From positions 3,596,001-3,660,000 of the forward strand of contig JAWLBI010000001.1 in NCBI GenBank assembly GCA_041394985.1: a stretch of DNA of 64,000 bases, in the 5' to 3' direction. Of the stretch, positions 1 to 8,090 are shown piece after piece. The stretch's first letter is position 1, and each line of letters begins with the position of its first letter. The notes below the pieces were generated by a model, which ran no database searches, had not been told where the DNA came from, and saw nothing but the letters and a program-made list of their open reading frames with translations. The position numbers and the translations under genes are program-made. Source of the stretch: JAGLON01 sp041394985 (GTDB lineage Bacteria > Zixibacteria > MSB-5A5 > GN15 > JAAZOE01).

Positions 1-1
1 C

Positions 2-703
2 ATTATTTTGTCATTGTCCTCGGAAACCGTAAAACTCGAGTACACCGAAAAGACGGACAGCCTGTTTTTCAAGGAATATCGCTACGATAATCTGAGTGAT
101 ACGACTGTCGCGCAGAGTGAGAATACATCGGGTATTGCGCTGGCCTATCCGGAGAAGATGCTGGATTATTATTCCTACATCTTGTCTAAAGGCGATTCGC
201 TTAAGGCCGATTCGGTGCTCGAAAAACTGTGCGAGGCGATCCCATCCTACTGGCGGTCTCGTATCGCGCAGGCAGATAGAGCCCGTGAAAAGGGAGATTC
301 GGTTCGTGCAATGGAAATCGAAAATGAGATGCTTGCCTATGTCAATGGGTTCTACAATATGAATCAGGGCAACGTTTTCTTCCATCAGTACATGGGCATG
401 GCATATTATGCGATGCGTGATTATGAAAAGGCGGAACAGTATTTCCTGTCGGCGTGGGATTTGAACCATGATAAGGAAAACACATTCCGTGCGCTTGCGA
501 CGATGTATATTGAGCAGCAGCGGATACCTGACCTGATTCGTCTCGCCCAGGAATACGGGGAATATCATGAGGATGACCCGATGGTCCGGAGAATCTTGAG
601 TACCGCTCGCCAATTACCACAGTCAATGCAACAACCTGCACCACTGACGATACCGCAGGATGCGCCGGCGACGCCGAATGAAGGCGATGAAGCCGGCAAC
701 TGA
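2..703 (+). CDS. TPR-repeat protein, C-terminal part (5' end outside window)
   Basis: The reading frame is open from the first bases of the window, so the true start lies upstream; the first TTG at position 8 is not a convincing start. About 230 residues are visible. They are mostly helical with TPR-like spacing, for example a 'YYAMRDYEKAEQYFLSAW' unit near residue 140, and end in a Pro/Ala-rich hydrophilic tail. The block resembles the soluble C-terminal TPR region that follows the membrane part of DUF2723-type glycosyltransferases in FCB bacteria; that is a guess, because the membrane part is not in the window. TPR units mediate protein-protein contacts. A strong terminator follows directly. 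Confidence 0.6.
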   Translation: MILSLSSETVKLEYTEKTDSLFFKEYRYDNLSDTTVAQSENTSGIALAYPEKMLDYYSYILSKGDSLKADSVLEKLCEAIPSYWRSRIAQADRAREKGDSVRAMEIENEMLAYVNGFYNMNQGNVFFHQYMGMAYYAMRDYEKAEQYFLSAWDLNHDKENTFRALATMYIEQQRIPDLIRLAQEYGEYHEDDPMVRRILSTARQLPQSMQQPAPLTIPQDAPATPNEGDEAGN

Positions 704-711
704 TGATACAG

Positions 712-741
712 AGCCTCCGAATTAATTCGGAGGCTTTTTTT
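712..741 (+). terminator. Rho-independent terminator of the TPR gene
   Basis: A perfect 12-bp inverted repeat (AGCCTCCGAATT and its complement) begins nine bases after the stop codon and runs into a T-run. Confidence 0.85.
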
Positions 742-794
742 ATAATCCAGTGTATAATAAGACGAATCATTCACGGATCTATAGGGAGGGAACA

Positions 795-1343
795 ATGGGA
801 AGATTTCGTGTTATCAATATCATTCTGATCGCGCTGGTATTGTGCGCCGTGTCGGCACAGTGCGCCGAAACATTTGATGCGACGAAGGTAAATCCGCCGA
901 GGGATTTATTCTACGGCACTATCGGATTCGGAGGTGCGGAAAAACTTTCGATGGGTCTCGGACTCGTTTATATACATGGCAAGCATATGTACACCTTTGG
1001 GTATACGGCGAACGATGACATTCACCTTTTTTCATCCAATTATGAAGAAGAGGAATGCGTTCATTTCATGTATGGGCGATGTTATAGAATGAAATACGGG
1101 CTCTTTTCTCTCTCGGCCGGACTCGGATTAGTTACCGGAACAGTCAGGCAAGAGAATGCGACCTCATACATAGACAAATATACGGATTTCGGACCGAATC
1201 TCGGCCTTCCCATTCAGGCACAAGCCATATGGCGGCCAACCCCGGTTATCGGGCTGGGGGCAAAATTGTTTGGTAATATCAATAGTAAGAACTCATACGG
1301 CGGCATGCATATCTGTCTCATAATCGGGAAAATATGGGATTAA
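795..1343 (+). CDS. Small exported protein of unknown function, possible outer-membrane barrel
   Basis: 182 aa. The frame is open from an ATG at 750, but the ATG at 795 is chosen because a GGGAGG ribosome site precedes it and the protein then begins with a clean signal peptide (Met-Gly-Arg, hydrophobic core, cleavage near 'AQCA'). The mature part is rich in Gly and aromatic residues with alternating strands ('GTIGFGG', 'SMGLGLVYIHG', 'LSAGLGLVTG') and ends in 'IIGKIWD', which resembles small beta-barrel outer-membrane proteins. I do not recognise a named family. The last four bases overlap the end of the convergent holB gene. Confidence 0.65.
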   Translation: MGRFRVINIILIALVLCAVSAQCAETFDATKVNPPRDLFYGTIGFGGAEKLSMGLGLVYIHGKHMYTFGYTANDDIHLFSSNYEEEECVHFMYGRCYRMKYGLFSLSAGLGLVTGTVRQENATSYIDKYTDFGPNLGLPIQAQAIWRPTPVIGLGAKLFGNINSKNSYGGMHICLIIGKIWD

Positions 1344-2449
1344 CGGCTCGAGGCCGTTAATTGCAGTCGTTGGCGAACTTCGGCAATTAATGCGCCGATG
1401 GCAATCTGGGTCTCGACATTCAGTTCAATATCGTGCATCACGCTGTTGAGGTATCCCGGAATTTGCAGAAGCGGGTTCAGCGGCAGCGGCATTGATGCCA
1501 TACGCTCCAGTTCCGATATAAAGTCGATATTGATGACATTGTCGTTACCCGCGCTGTTCTTCAGTACAATGATATCGCGAAACAGCGACTGCCAGTGGCC
1601 GATGATGCGATTGATGCGGAAGCGATCCTTGAATGGCAGTAAATCTCCGGCCTCGGCAATCAGCGCGCCTGTATCTGTCAAGAAAAAGCCTTTGAAGAGC
1701 ATCTTGGCGACTTCTCTGTCCTGAGAATTATCGCCGGAGGTCAGATAGAGCGCTCGCCCCAGCGATCCCTGGCACAATCGGGAAAAGACCTGCGCCTGTT
1801 TTTCATTACATTCGGTATGTCCGACCAAGTATTTCGCGATACTTTCATTATCCAGATGTCCGAAGTGAATCTCGCGGCAGCGCGAGATGATGGTCGGGAG
1901 GAGTTTCTCCGGTCGGGATGTCGTGATAATAATCAGTGTCCGCGCAGGCGGCTCCTCGATGAGTTTCAACAGCGCATCGGCTGATGAGGTCAACATGCGG
2001 TCCATCTGTTCAATGAGGACAACACGCCGCCCCAGTTCCGGCGCCTTTTGCGACAGGCTTTTCTTCATCTGGCGAACGGTCGCGACCGGAATCGACATCT
2101 GGCGCTCGCCGGTAATCAGGCCGTAGGGTTCTTCGATTTTACCGTTCAGGATTTCCCAGTAGTTATCGAATTCTTCTTTTTCGGACTTTGACGGCGGGGT
2201 CGGGATGGCGATGAAGAGATTCTGGAATTGCAGTTTCTGCACCTGTCGGCAGGGTGGGCACTCGCCGCAGCTATCACCGTCATGCGGTTGGCGGCAGTTG
2301 ATATATGCGGTCAGCGCCAGGGCCGCGGCCCATTTGCCTGATCCCTCGGGCCCCGAGAATAAGAAACTGTTCGGCAATTGATCCCGGTCGACGGTGCGGA
2401 CGAGAACCTGTTTGACCATATCCTGATTGATGACGTCTTTAAATCTCAT
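1340..2449 (-). CDS. holB: DNA polymerase III subunit delta' (clamp loader)
   Basis: 369 aa AAA+ protein of the clamp-loader family. The N-terminus begins with the typical 'F.DVI.Q..V...L' phrase. A P-loop-like 'GPEGSGKW' lies near residue 34, with Trp where Thr/Ser is expected; delta' subunits commonly lack a functional nucleotide site. A Cys-rich zinc module follows ('CGECPPC'), and the sensor phrase 'IISRCREIHF' near residue 190 matches the SRC motif. Role: part of the gamma/delta' complex that loads the sliding clamp. The start overlaps the 3' end of envC by 11 bases, so it is probably the last gene of the ftsE-ftsX-envC-holB unit. Confidence 0.88.
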   Translation of the reverse strand: MRFKDVINQDMVKQVLVRTVDRDQLPNSFLFSGPEGSGKWAAALALTAYINCRQPHDGDSCGECPPCRQVQKLQFQNLFIAIPTPPSKSEKEEFDNYWEILNGKIEEPYGLITGERQMSIPVATVRQMKKSLSQKAPELGRRVVLIEQMDRMLTSSADALLKLIEEPPARTLIIITTSRPEKLLPTIISRCREIHFGHLDNESIAKYLVGHTECNEKQAQVFSRLCQGSLGRALYLTSGDNSQDREVAKMLFKGFFLTDTGALIAEAGDLLPFKDRFRINRIIGHWQSLFRDIIVLKNSAGNDNVINIDFISELERMASMPLPLNPLLQIPGYLNSVMHDIELNVETQIAIGALIAEVRQRLQLTASSR

Positions 2450-3611
2450 TGATATCCAGCCATATTACCGGGTCGAGGTGTTCGCGTCCTTTGCGCAGTT
2501 CGAAGCGGATGTTCCCTGCCCCTGCAGTTCCCAGCAGGGAGCCGGAAGAGACGATATCGTCGAGAATGACCTTGACTTCGCTTAGCCCGGCATACATAGT
2601 GTAATAGCCGTCATCATGCTCGACAATCACAAAATGATCGTACCCGCGCAGGCTCCCGACATAGATGACGCGACCGGTCGCCGATGCCGTGACGTTTTTC
2701 TGATTTTTGGCCGGCTGAATATCGATGCCGGGAGAAAACGATTTCAGTTTGGTCGTCGGATGGACCTTCCAGCCAAAGGTGGAAACGACCTTGCCTTTGA
2801 TAGGCGGGAGCATTTTCCCCATCAGGGCATCGAATGCGCCGCTCAGATACCTCTCGCCCGGTTTGCGCAGGATGCGGCGGCGGGCCTGGGATTCTTCGAG
2901 GTTGGCGATAATCGATTCCATCTCGCGGGCGATTTCCGACAATGACACGAGGCGATCTCGGAGATAGCTTGTTTCGCGTTGGATGCTCCCAAGGCGTTTT
3001 TCTTCTTTTTCCCTGAGCGTCTGATCGATGGCGATTTTGGCTTTTTTCTGATTGCGCAGATTGGTAATCTTGGAACCGGCCTGCGACAGGCTGTCCATGG
3101 TCACGGCCAGCAGTTTCACGGAATCATCCGCCTTTGCTATTTCCCTCGTCGAGCTGCCGGAGAGCGCCTGCAAGTATTTCGACATGCGTGATTTCTTCAA
3201 TACCGATTCATAATCCCAACCGGTAAAATCATGTTGCTGGCGGCGGCGATAATAATCGAAGAGCAACATGCCGTAATTCTGCCGCATCATCATCAGGCGG
3301 TCTTCCGTCTCGATGAGTCTCTGCTGATGCGTTGAAACCTCACCGCGGACCGATTGCAAATCCCTGGTCAGTTTGTCAATTACGGCTTTGTTTCTGGTCA
3401 CGTTATCGTTGTAATCGGTGATGGCTTTTTGCAGATTCGTTTCCACATTGGTCAGGCTGTCGATTTTTTTCTTCGTGGTATTGACCTGATCTTTGTAATC
3501 ATCCAGTTGCTCGCGGCTTTCTTTTAGCTTTTTCCCGGCATCCTCAGATTGCGCGATGCCGTATGCGGGAAGCAGAAGCAACAACAGGAATGTGGTGAGA
3601 ATCGGCTTCAT
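2439..3611 (-). CDS. envC: EnvC-family murein hydrolase activator (coiled coil + degenerate LytM)
   Basis: 390 aa. The frame is open further upstream, but the ATG at 3611 overlaps the ftsX stop by four bases (ATGA) and gives a signal peptide ending near 'AYGIAQ'. Residues about 25-250 form a long Lys/Glu/Gln-rich coiled coil. The last 120 residues are a LytM/M23 fold ('GKVVSTFGWKVHP', 'GIDIQPA', 'GRVIYVG', 'VIVEHDDGYYTMYAGL'). The zinc ligands are missing: the first His of the HxxxD motif is Pro or Ser and the HxH position reads 'YTMYAGL'. As in E. coli EnvC, this suggests a periplasmic amidase activator rather than an enzyme. FtsEX is its expected membrane controller. Confidence 0.88.
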   Translation of the reverse strand: MKPILTTFLLLLLLPAYGIAQSEDAGKKLKESREQLDDYKDQVNTTKKKIDSLTNVETNLQKAITDYNDNVTRNKAVIDKLTRDLQSVRGEVSTHQQRLIETEDRLMMMRQNYGMLLFDYYRRRQQHDFTGWDYESVLKKSRMSKYLQALSGSSTREIAKADDSVKLLAVTMDSLSQAGSKITNLRNQKKAKIAIDQTLREKEEKRLGSIQRETSYLRDRLVSLSEIAREMESIIANLEESQARRRILRKPGERYLSGAFDALMGKMLPPIKGKVVSTFGWKVHPTTKLKSFSPGIDIQPAKNQKNVTASATGRVIYVGSLRGYDHFVIVEHDDGYYTMYAGLSEVKVILDDIVSSGSLLGTAGAGNIRFELRKGREHLDPVIWLDINEI

Positions 3612-4462
3612 GATATCAGGAACCTGCGAATACCCAGATACGCTCCGGCGGTACCGGTTAATCCCGCCGCCAGACAATACAGACTGATATCGCGCATGGT
3701 CGGCAGGATGAGCGTAAAGTCTATAAATGACACCTGATCCAGCAGGGTCAGGAGAATAAACCAGCCGAGCCCGGCGGCAATGAAAGCCGAGAAAAAGCCC
3801 TCCATGAGGAATGGATACAGAAGATACGATGGCCCGGCGCCGAGCAGTCTTAACTGCGTAAACTCCTGCAATTTTGTCCGAGCGGTCAGGCGATTGGTGT
3901 TGGCCATAGTTAATAAGACGACGAACAGAATGATGCCGCCGACGAAGAAGCCGATGCGCCTGAGGCCGGTGCCGACGTTTTCGACTTTCTGAATCCACTC
4001 GCGCCCGAAATCGACGGTATCGACGCCTTCGAGATTTTGTAATTGTCCGGCCAGCATATCCAGATCAGCGAGGCTCTTCCCCTTATAGAAACTGATCGTG
4101 TACGTGCGCGGAAGCGGATTGTATTCCAGACCATCCAGAATATTCGAGCCGAATTCGCTGCGAAGCATCTGCGCCGCCGCCTCGCGCGACGTAAAGTCGA
4201 CAAAGGCGACATCCTCGAATTGCAAAAGCGTCACCTCGAAAAACGCCAGGAGACTGTCCGGCAGATCCTCCTCCAGATAGACATCCATCTTGGCCGTTTT
4301 CAGAATATTCTGATACTGATTATTGATGTTAACGGAGGCCACCCAGAATAAATCGACCAGGATGAGAATAATCAGCAGGACCATGAACGAGCCGACCGAG
4401 AGGCGCTTTTCGCGGCGAAAATGGCGGCTCAGCTGCCTGAAAAATCGTTGCGGTCGTATCAT
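3608..4462 (-). CDS. ftsX: Cell-division ABC transporter permease FtsX
   Basis: 284 aa inner-membrane protein. It has one TM helix near residues 22-44, an extracytoplasmic domain (about 50-165) with the conserved 'YNPLPRTY' stretch, then three TM helices at about 170-195, 215-240 and 258-278. This is the classical FtsX layout. It transmits the state of FtsE to EnvC in the periplasm and so gates septal peptidoglycan hydrolysis. Both neighbours overlap by four bases (ATGA), showing tight translational coupling of ftsE, ftsX and envC. Confidence 0.93.
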   Translation of the reverse strand: MIRPQRFFRQLSRHFRREKRLSVGSFMVLLIILILVDLFWVASVNINNQYQNILKTAKMDVYLEEDLPDSLLAFFEVTLLQFEDVAFVDFTSREAAAQMLRSEFGSNILDGLEYNPLPRTYTISFYKGKSLADLDMLAGQLQNLEGVDTVDFGREWIQKVENVGTGLRRIGFFVGGIILFVVLLTMANTNRLTARTKLQEFTQLRLLGAGPSYLLYPFLMEGFFSAFIAAGLGWFILLTLLDQVSFIDFTLILPTMRDISLYCLAAGLTGTAGAYLGIRRFLIS

Positions 4463-5112
4463 GCGGCGACGTTCCCATCCTTGATTTTTAAATGCGCATC
4501 GGGACCGTTTTCGGGTCCCTCTCCCGACGTCAGGTATAAAATCGTGACACCGGCGAGGCGCAGCGCCGTCAGGCGTTCGTTGATAAACCGGGCCGATTTG
4601 GCATCGAGCCCATCGGTCGGACTATCGGCGATGATAAGTTCCTTGCGAGCGGCTTCGCTGCGCGCCAACAGAGCGGCTCGGCGCTCGACCTCGGATATGG
4701 CTCCGGGATAATGCGAGGCGACATGGCTGAGGCGGTATTTGCCGCAGGCCTCGACGGCATTTCTGCGAGCCAGTTGGGGGCTGATGCCGGAAATTTCCGC
4801 GGCCAGGGAAACATTTTCAAGAATTGTTCTGTCGCCGAGGAGCGAATACACGCCGCCGATACCGCCGATTTTTCGGCGCCATTCGCGCAGTTTTCGATTT
4901 GACTTCCGCACCTCGGCCAGGTGTTCGCCTTCGACGAAGATATCACCGGCGTCCGGAGTATATAGGCCAGTGATGAGTTTCACCAGGGTTGTCTTGCCGG
5001 ATCGGGCCGGACCGGAGATGACAACGAAGGTGCCTTTTTCGAGGCACAGCGAAAGGCCGGAAAATATCCGCTGGTGGCGATGGCTGAAATCTACCCGGCT
5101 GAATTCTATCAC
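4459..5112 (-). CDS. ftsE: FtsE-like ABC protein with degenerate ATPase motifs
   Basis: 217 aa, GTG start. Position in the operon and the overall sequence ('RRKIGGIG...LLGDRTILENV') identify FtsE. Walker A is intact ('SGPARSGKTT', residues 33-42). The other motifs diverge from E. coli FtsE: the Q-loop 'IFQD' is 'IGGV', the signature 'LSGGEQQR' is 'ISEVERRA', Walker B 'LLADEPTGNLD' is 'IIADSPTDGLD' (catalytic Glu to Ser), and the switch 'ATHD' is 'LTSG'. ATP binding looks possible, but sandwich-type hydrolysis looks unlikely. The frame is uninterrupted and coupled to ftsX, so a decayed pseudogene is less likely than a functional nucleotide-sensing variant. A second true FtsE elsewhere in the genome cannot be excluded. 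Confidence 0.85.
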   Translation of the reverse strand: MIEFSRVDFSHRHQRIFSGLSLCLEKGTFVVISGPARSGKTTLVKLITGLYTPDAGDIFVEGEHLAEVRKSNRKLREWRRKIGGIGGVYSLLGDRTILENVSLAAEISGISPQLARRNAVEACGKYRLSHVASHYPGAISEVERRAALLARSEAARKELIIADSPTDGLDAKSARFINERLTALRLAGVTILYLTSGEGPENGPDAHLKIKDGNVAA

Positions 5113-5161
5113 TGCCTGATCCCTTCCATTATGGGCTACAGAACTCGAATTCCGTTAACAT

Positions 5162-5190
5162 TTTATACAAATCCCGGTTTCAATCGACAA
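5162..5190 (-). promoter_or_regulatory. Putative sigma70-type promoter for ftsE operon
   Basis: On the minus strand, TTGTCG, 17 bases, TATAAA, about 50 bases upstream of the ftsE start. No other promoter-like pair was seen in this gap. Confidence 0.4.
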
Positions 5191-5260
5191 ATTTTGCCTC
5201 TTATGCCGATATTCATTGTATAAAACAGAGAGCAAAATCGGCCGAAATTCAATGTCGGAT

Positions 5261-5289
5261 TTGACATTAACCGCTTTGCACATTACATT
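5261..5289 (+). promoter_or_regulatory. Putative sigma70-type promoter for the BNR-repeat protein
   Basis: TTGACA, 17 bases, TACATT, about 60 bases upstream of the ATG at 5350. Confidence 0.45.
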
Positions 5290-5349
5290 ATGATAAATGG
5301 TAATACGCCATGGTTCGGTTATCAATATTAAAATGGAGCCTGTAGGACA

Positions 5350-6291
5350 ATGATTCGAATCGCTCTTTCGATTACTCTGGTTTTTCTGATGACTGCATTT
5401 CTCTCTGCCGCCGGGTTCGTTCAGCATGACCTGCCGACCAAGGCGACGATCAATAAGATTTTATTCTTGTCCTCGAATTATGGTTTTGCCGTGACGAATG
5501 ACGGCGAACTCCTCCAAACCAGTAATGCCGGTAAGACGTGGAAAGTGAAGGATATGGGCAAGCGCGCCATTACCGATATTCACATCCTCGGCAGAGACGG
5601 CTATATGGTCGGCGAGAAGGGGCTGTTGATGAAGTCCGTCGATGCCGGTGTCTCCTGGCGCGATATCTCGTTGGATTTAAAGTTCAATTTCTCGGGTGTC
5701 GGAATTGTCAATGATTCCACGATTATCGTCTGCGGCACCGACCAGCACAGCATGTCAAAGACTAAAGGCGTGTTGTTCATTTCCCGCGATCGGGGAAATA
5801 CCTGGCAGAAACAACGTCATTGGGGAAATGGATACACCGATGTGGCCACCTGGCCGACAAAGAAAATTTACCTCATTGCAATTAAGCAGATTTTCCATTC
5901 CATCAATGCCGGGCTGCATTTCTTTCATGGGACGTATGAAGGCGATGACCTTTGTTTCGGGCTCGATTTCCAGGACGACTGGGGATTCATGGTCGGCGCC
6001 AACGGGTATTTCGGCAGTTCAACGACCCACGGCAGAGAATGGGAACAGAAAGATTTCGGTATCGACAAGGATTTGTTCGCCGTGGGCATGATGGATCATT
6101 TTTCGGGCGTCACGGTTGGGCAGGATGGTATAATTGTCTTTTTCAATGACTCGGGTAATCGGTATACGGTCATGAATTCAGGCGTGAAGGCCGATTTGAA
6201 GACGGTCGCGATAACGGATGATTATGTTTTCACAGCCGGAAACGACGGGACATTTTTCAGTTATAAGCGGAATGCCCGGGCCGGACAATAG
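5350..6291 (+). CDS. Exported BNR/YCF48-like beta-propeller protein
   Basis: 313 aa with an N-terminal signal peptide (cleavage near 'LSAAG'). Five or six repeats of about 45 residues carry the 'G..GxxWxxxxx' BNR/Asp-box-like signature ('TSNAGKTWKVKDMG', 'SVDAGVSWRDIS', 'SRDRGNTWQKQ', 'TTHGREWEQKDFG'), each preceded by a 'GFAV.NDGELL'-type strand. This is the YCF48/photosystem II assembly factor-like propeller common in secreted proteins of environmental bacteria. No C-terminal sorting domain is present, so it is probably periplasmic or released. The exact function is unknown. It is monocistronic, with its own promoter and terminator. Confidence 0.75.
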   Translation: MIRIALSITLVFLMTAFLSAAGFVQHDLPTKATINKILFLSSNYGFAVTNDGELLQTSNAGKTWKVKDMGKRAITDIHILGRDGYMVGEKGLLMKSVDAGVSWRDISLDLKFNFSGVGIVNDSTIIVCGTDQHSMSKTKGVLFISRDRGNTWQKQRHWGNGYTDVATWPTKKIYLIAIKQIFHSINAGLHFFHGTYEGDDLCFGLDFQDDWGFMVGANGYFGSSTTHGREWEQKDFGIDKDLFAVGMMDHFSGVTVGQDGIIVFFNDSGNRYTVMNSGVKADLKTVAITDDYVFTAGNDGTFFSYKRNARAGQ

Positions 6292-6307
6292 CGCCGGGGC
6301 TTTTTTC
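6274..6307 (+). terminator. Terminator overlapping the stop of the BNR protein gene
   Basis: GC-rich hairpin (GCCC-GGC arms with one mismatch) spanning the TAG stop, followed by six T. Confidence 0.55.
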
Positions 6308-6402
6308 TCTCAATCGTAATTCAGTTTTTATTCTTTCTCCATGACTGCCAAACAAGCAAGTCGGGCCGGATTGCGACATTCCGGTAGGCAAAAATCCACT
6401 GT

Positions 6403-6459
6403 AAGTGCTTGTTGCATATATCCTGAGATTGCGACGCCCTAAGAAGGGCTCGTAATGAG
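6403..6459 (+). repeat. Family-A intergenic palindrome, copy 1
   Basis: The core reads CTGAGATTGCGACGCCC, a TAAGAA loop, then GGGCTCGTAAT; the two arms pair. The upstream 20 bases ('aagtgctt..gcatatat') are shared with copy 2 at 8154. Confidence 0.8.
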
Positions 6460-6540
6460 CGGTGCTTGCAAGAAGTATCTCAGCCAGCCATCTATCCTTG
6501 TTGAATTATAAATAAAATACATTATCATGCTATTTTCTGC

Positions 6541-6568
6541 TTGACAATATCAAATTATACTGTAAAAT
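6541..6568 (+). promoter_or_regulatory. Strong sigma70-type promoter
   Basis: TTGACA, 16 bases, TAAAAT; the predicted start of transcription is about 30 bases before the ATG at 6605. Confidence 0.65.
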
Positions 6569-6604
6569 ACCGATAAATACGTCAAACCAAGACTGAAATG
6601 AGAT

Positions 6605-7075
6605 ATGGAAAAGAAAGAATTTAAAGACATGAACTTCTACACGGCCGCCGAGCTGGCGGATAAACTGAAGATGAACCACCAGGTCATCACTCGGAAACTG
6701 CAATCGGGTGAGATCGAGGGGTTCAAGATGGGTAAAGACTGGCGCATCGAGGAAGAGGCCATCCGCAAATGGCTGAGCAAAATTTCCAATAGCTCTCGCC
6801 TGACCGAGAAGGAGAAGGTTCTGAAGAACTTCTTCGCCAAAAACGGACGCCTGAAACAAATGCCCGTCATGCACAAAAAGCGCGTGTATGTGCTTGAGTT
6901 TTTCCTCGAAAAGTTTAAACTCAATCATACGTATGACGAGTCCGAGATCAATGCGATTATCGAGGAATATTACGAGGATTACTGCACGGTGCGGCGCGAG
7001 TTTATCGGCGAGAAGATGATGTATCGCAACAACGGCAAATATCGCCGCGATACGTCTTATAAAATCCAGGAGTAG
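6605..7075 (+). CDS. Excisionase-type HTH + DUF2087 regulator
   Basis: 156 aa, cytoplasmic. Residues 10-58 are a MerR/excisionase-like helix-turn-helix ('FYTAAELADKLKMNHQVITR', then '..GFKMGKDWRIEEEAIRKWL'). Residues 68-145 match DUF2087 ('FFAKNGRLKQMPVMHKKR', 'LEFFLEKF', 'EINAIIEEYYEDYCTVRREF'). DUF2087 is usually attached to ArsR-like or other HTH domains, and the pairing suggests a small transcription factor. Its target is unknown. It stands alone with a strong promoter and a terminator, and no phage or plasmid genes are nearby, so an excision role is unlikely despite the HTH type. Confidence 0.75.
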   Translation: MEKKEFKDMNFYTAAELADKLKMNHQVITRKLQSGEIEGFKMGKDWRIEEEAIRKWLSKISNSSRLTEKEKVLKNFFAKNGRLKQMPVMHKKRVYVLEFFLEKFKLNHTYDESEINAIIEEYYEDYCTVRREFIGEKMMYRNNGKYRRDTSYKIQE

Positions 7076-7079
7076 GTAT

Positions 7080-7109
7080 GGGATAAGAAATTTTTCTTAT
7101 CCCGCGCTT
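7080..7109 (+). terminator. Terminator after the DUF2087 regulator
   Basis: Perfect 11-bp inverted repeat GGGATAAGAAA with only two bases between the arms (the real loop is probably wider), then CGCGCTTTT. The tail is weak. Confidence 0.5.
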
Positions 7110-7135
7110 TTCTCGTTTAACTTCCAGTAATATAC

Positions 7136-7165
7136 TTGAATGTTCATTGCTTAATTCTGTATACT
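7136..7165 (+). promoter_or_regulatory. Putative promoter for the membrane protein at 7188
   Basis: TTGAAT, 18 bases, TATACT, 22 bases before the ATG; the AGGAG ribosome site lies between. Confidence 0.45.
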
Positions 7166-7187
7166 ACACGAAACAGGAGTCGAGTGT

Positions 7188-7835
7188 ATGAATATTCGCC
7201 ATATCACTGTCGCCCTTATCGCCGTTCTGGCCTATGATATCCTGATGCAATTCATCATGGGACTGACGCCTTCGATTTATGCATTCATGGACTCGTCGCA
7301 TCTCATCACGGTCTTATCGTTCGTGTCGGGCATCATCACCTTGTTGTTTTTTCTCTTTTTCTTTTGGGAAGAACGGGCCAGCAATGCAGTGGCGGCTCTG
7401 GTCAGTCTACTCGTATTGACCGGGATTATTTCTTTTTTCCTGCAATTGACGCAGTTGTCGGTGTATTTCCCATTTGAATATGGTCTGTCGATCGTTTACA
7501 CCTCGGCATTAATCAAGATGGTTCTGCTTTTTCTTGTGATGCGCGCGTTCAAGGCAAGCGTGGATGCAAGCGAATCGAAACTGCATCGGTCGGCGGGGAT
7601 ATTGATGATATTGTTCGCGCTGGGCGCCTTGGGCAGGGCCTATGATCTGTGGGAGATGTATACGTATGTGTACGGTCTGGGTCAGTGGCCGACATATTCT
7701 TATTGGCATATTGTCATGTTCTTTTTATTCATCATCACGCACGGGGTGATGATCTGGTTCCTGTTGGATTATCTTGCATATAAGAACGCGCGAAGAGATA
7801 ATAACGCGAGCCAAGCAGTCGGCACGGTAGCATAA
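7188..7835 (+). CDS. Hypothetical six-helix integral membrane protein
   Basis: 215 aa with six predicted hydrophobic segments at about residues 5-25, 38-60, 68-90, 100-122, 138-156 and 174-200. A short Lys/Arg/Asn-rich tail is presumably cytoplasmic. Start is supported by an AGGAG site nine bases upstream. No motif of a known transporter, enzyme or sensor is recognised. Charged or aromatic clusters lie between helices 5 and 6 ('RAYDLWEMYTYVYGLGQWPTY'). It is flanked by its own promoter and a long repeat-filled gap, so it is probably monocistronic. Confidence 0.6.
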   Translation: MNIRHITVALIAVLAYDILMQFIMGLTPSIYAFMDSSHLITVLSFVSGIITLLFFLFFFWEERASNAVAALVSLLVLTGIISFFLQLTQLSVYFPFEYGLSIVYTSALIKMVLLFLVMRAFKASVDASESKLHRSAGILMILFALGALGRAYDLWEMYTYVYGLGQWPTYSYWHIVMFFLFIITHGVMIWFLLDYLAYKNARRDNNASQAVGTVA

Positions 7836-7870
7836 ATTGGTAGCCCGCCCCTTTAGGGTCGGGATGGGCA

Positions 7871-7918
7871 AGAGCAGATTCCTCAGTCGGTCTAAGAAGC
7901 CCTACTCAGAATGACGGA
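7871..7918 (+). repeat. Family-B repeat, copy 1
   Basis: Starts AGAGCAGATTCCTCAGTCGG and ends CTCAGAATGACGG around a variable centre. The same frame recurs at 8351, 31854 and 31916. Confidence 0.7.
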
Positions 7919-8090
7919 GGATTAGCAAAAGCCTAAGGCAAGCAGTAAGCTATCTCATTTGCGATGATTGGCAATGCAGTCTCTAATTGATAGCCCACCC
8001 TTTGGTAAGACTATTTCAGATCATCTCGCTAAGTCTGACAACTCCCAGCAATACAATGATCAATATGTCTGGCATATATTCCGTAGCTAA

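Larger units (their letters stand above)
6292..6604. other. Intergenic region with palindromic repeat and promoter
   Basis: No credible gene. It holds one family-A palindrome (6403-6459) and the promoter at 6541-6568. Confidence 0.6.

Noticed and set aside
5155..5427. Minus-strand frame of 90 codons upstream of the BNR protein
   Set aside because: It crosses a promoter region and the signal-peptide coding part of the opposite gene and shows no domain features.
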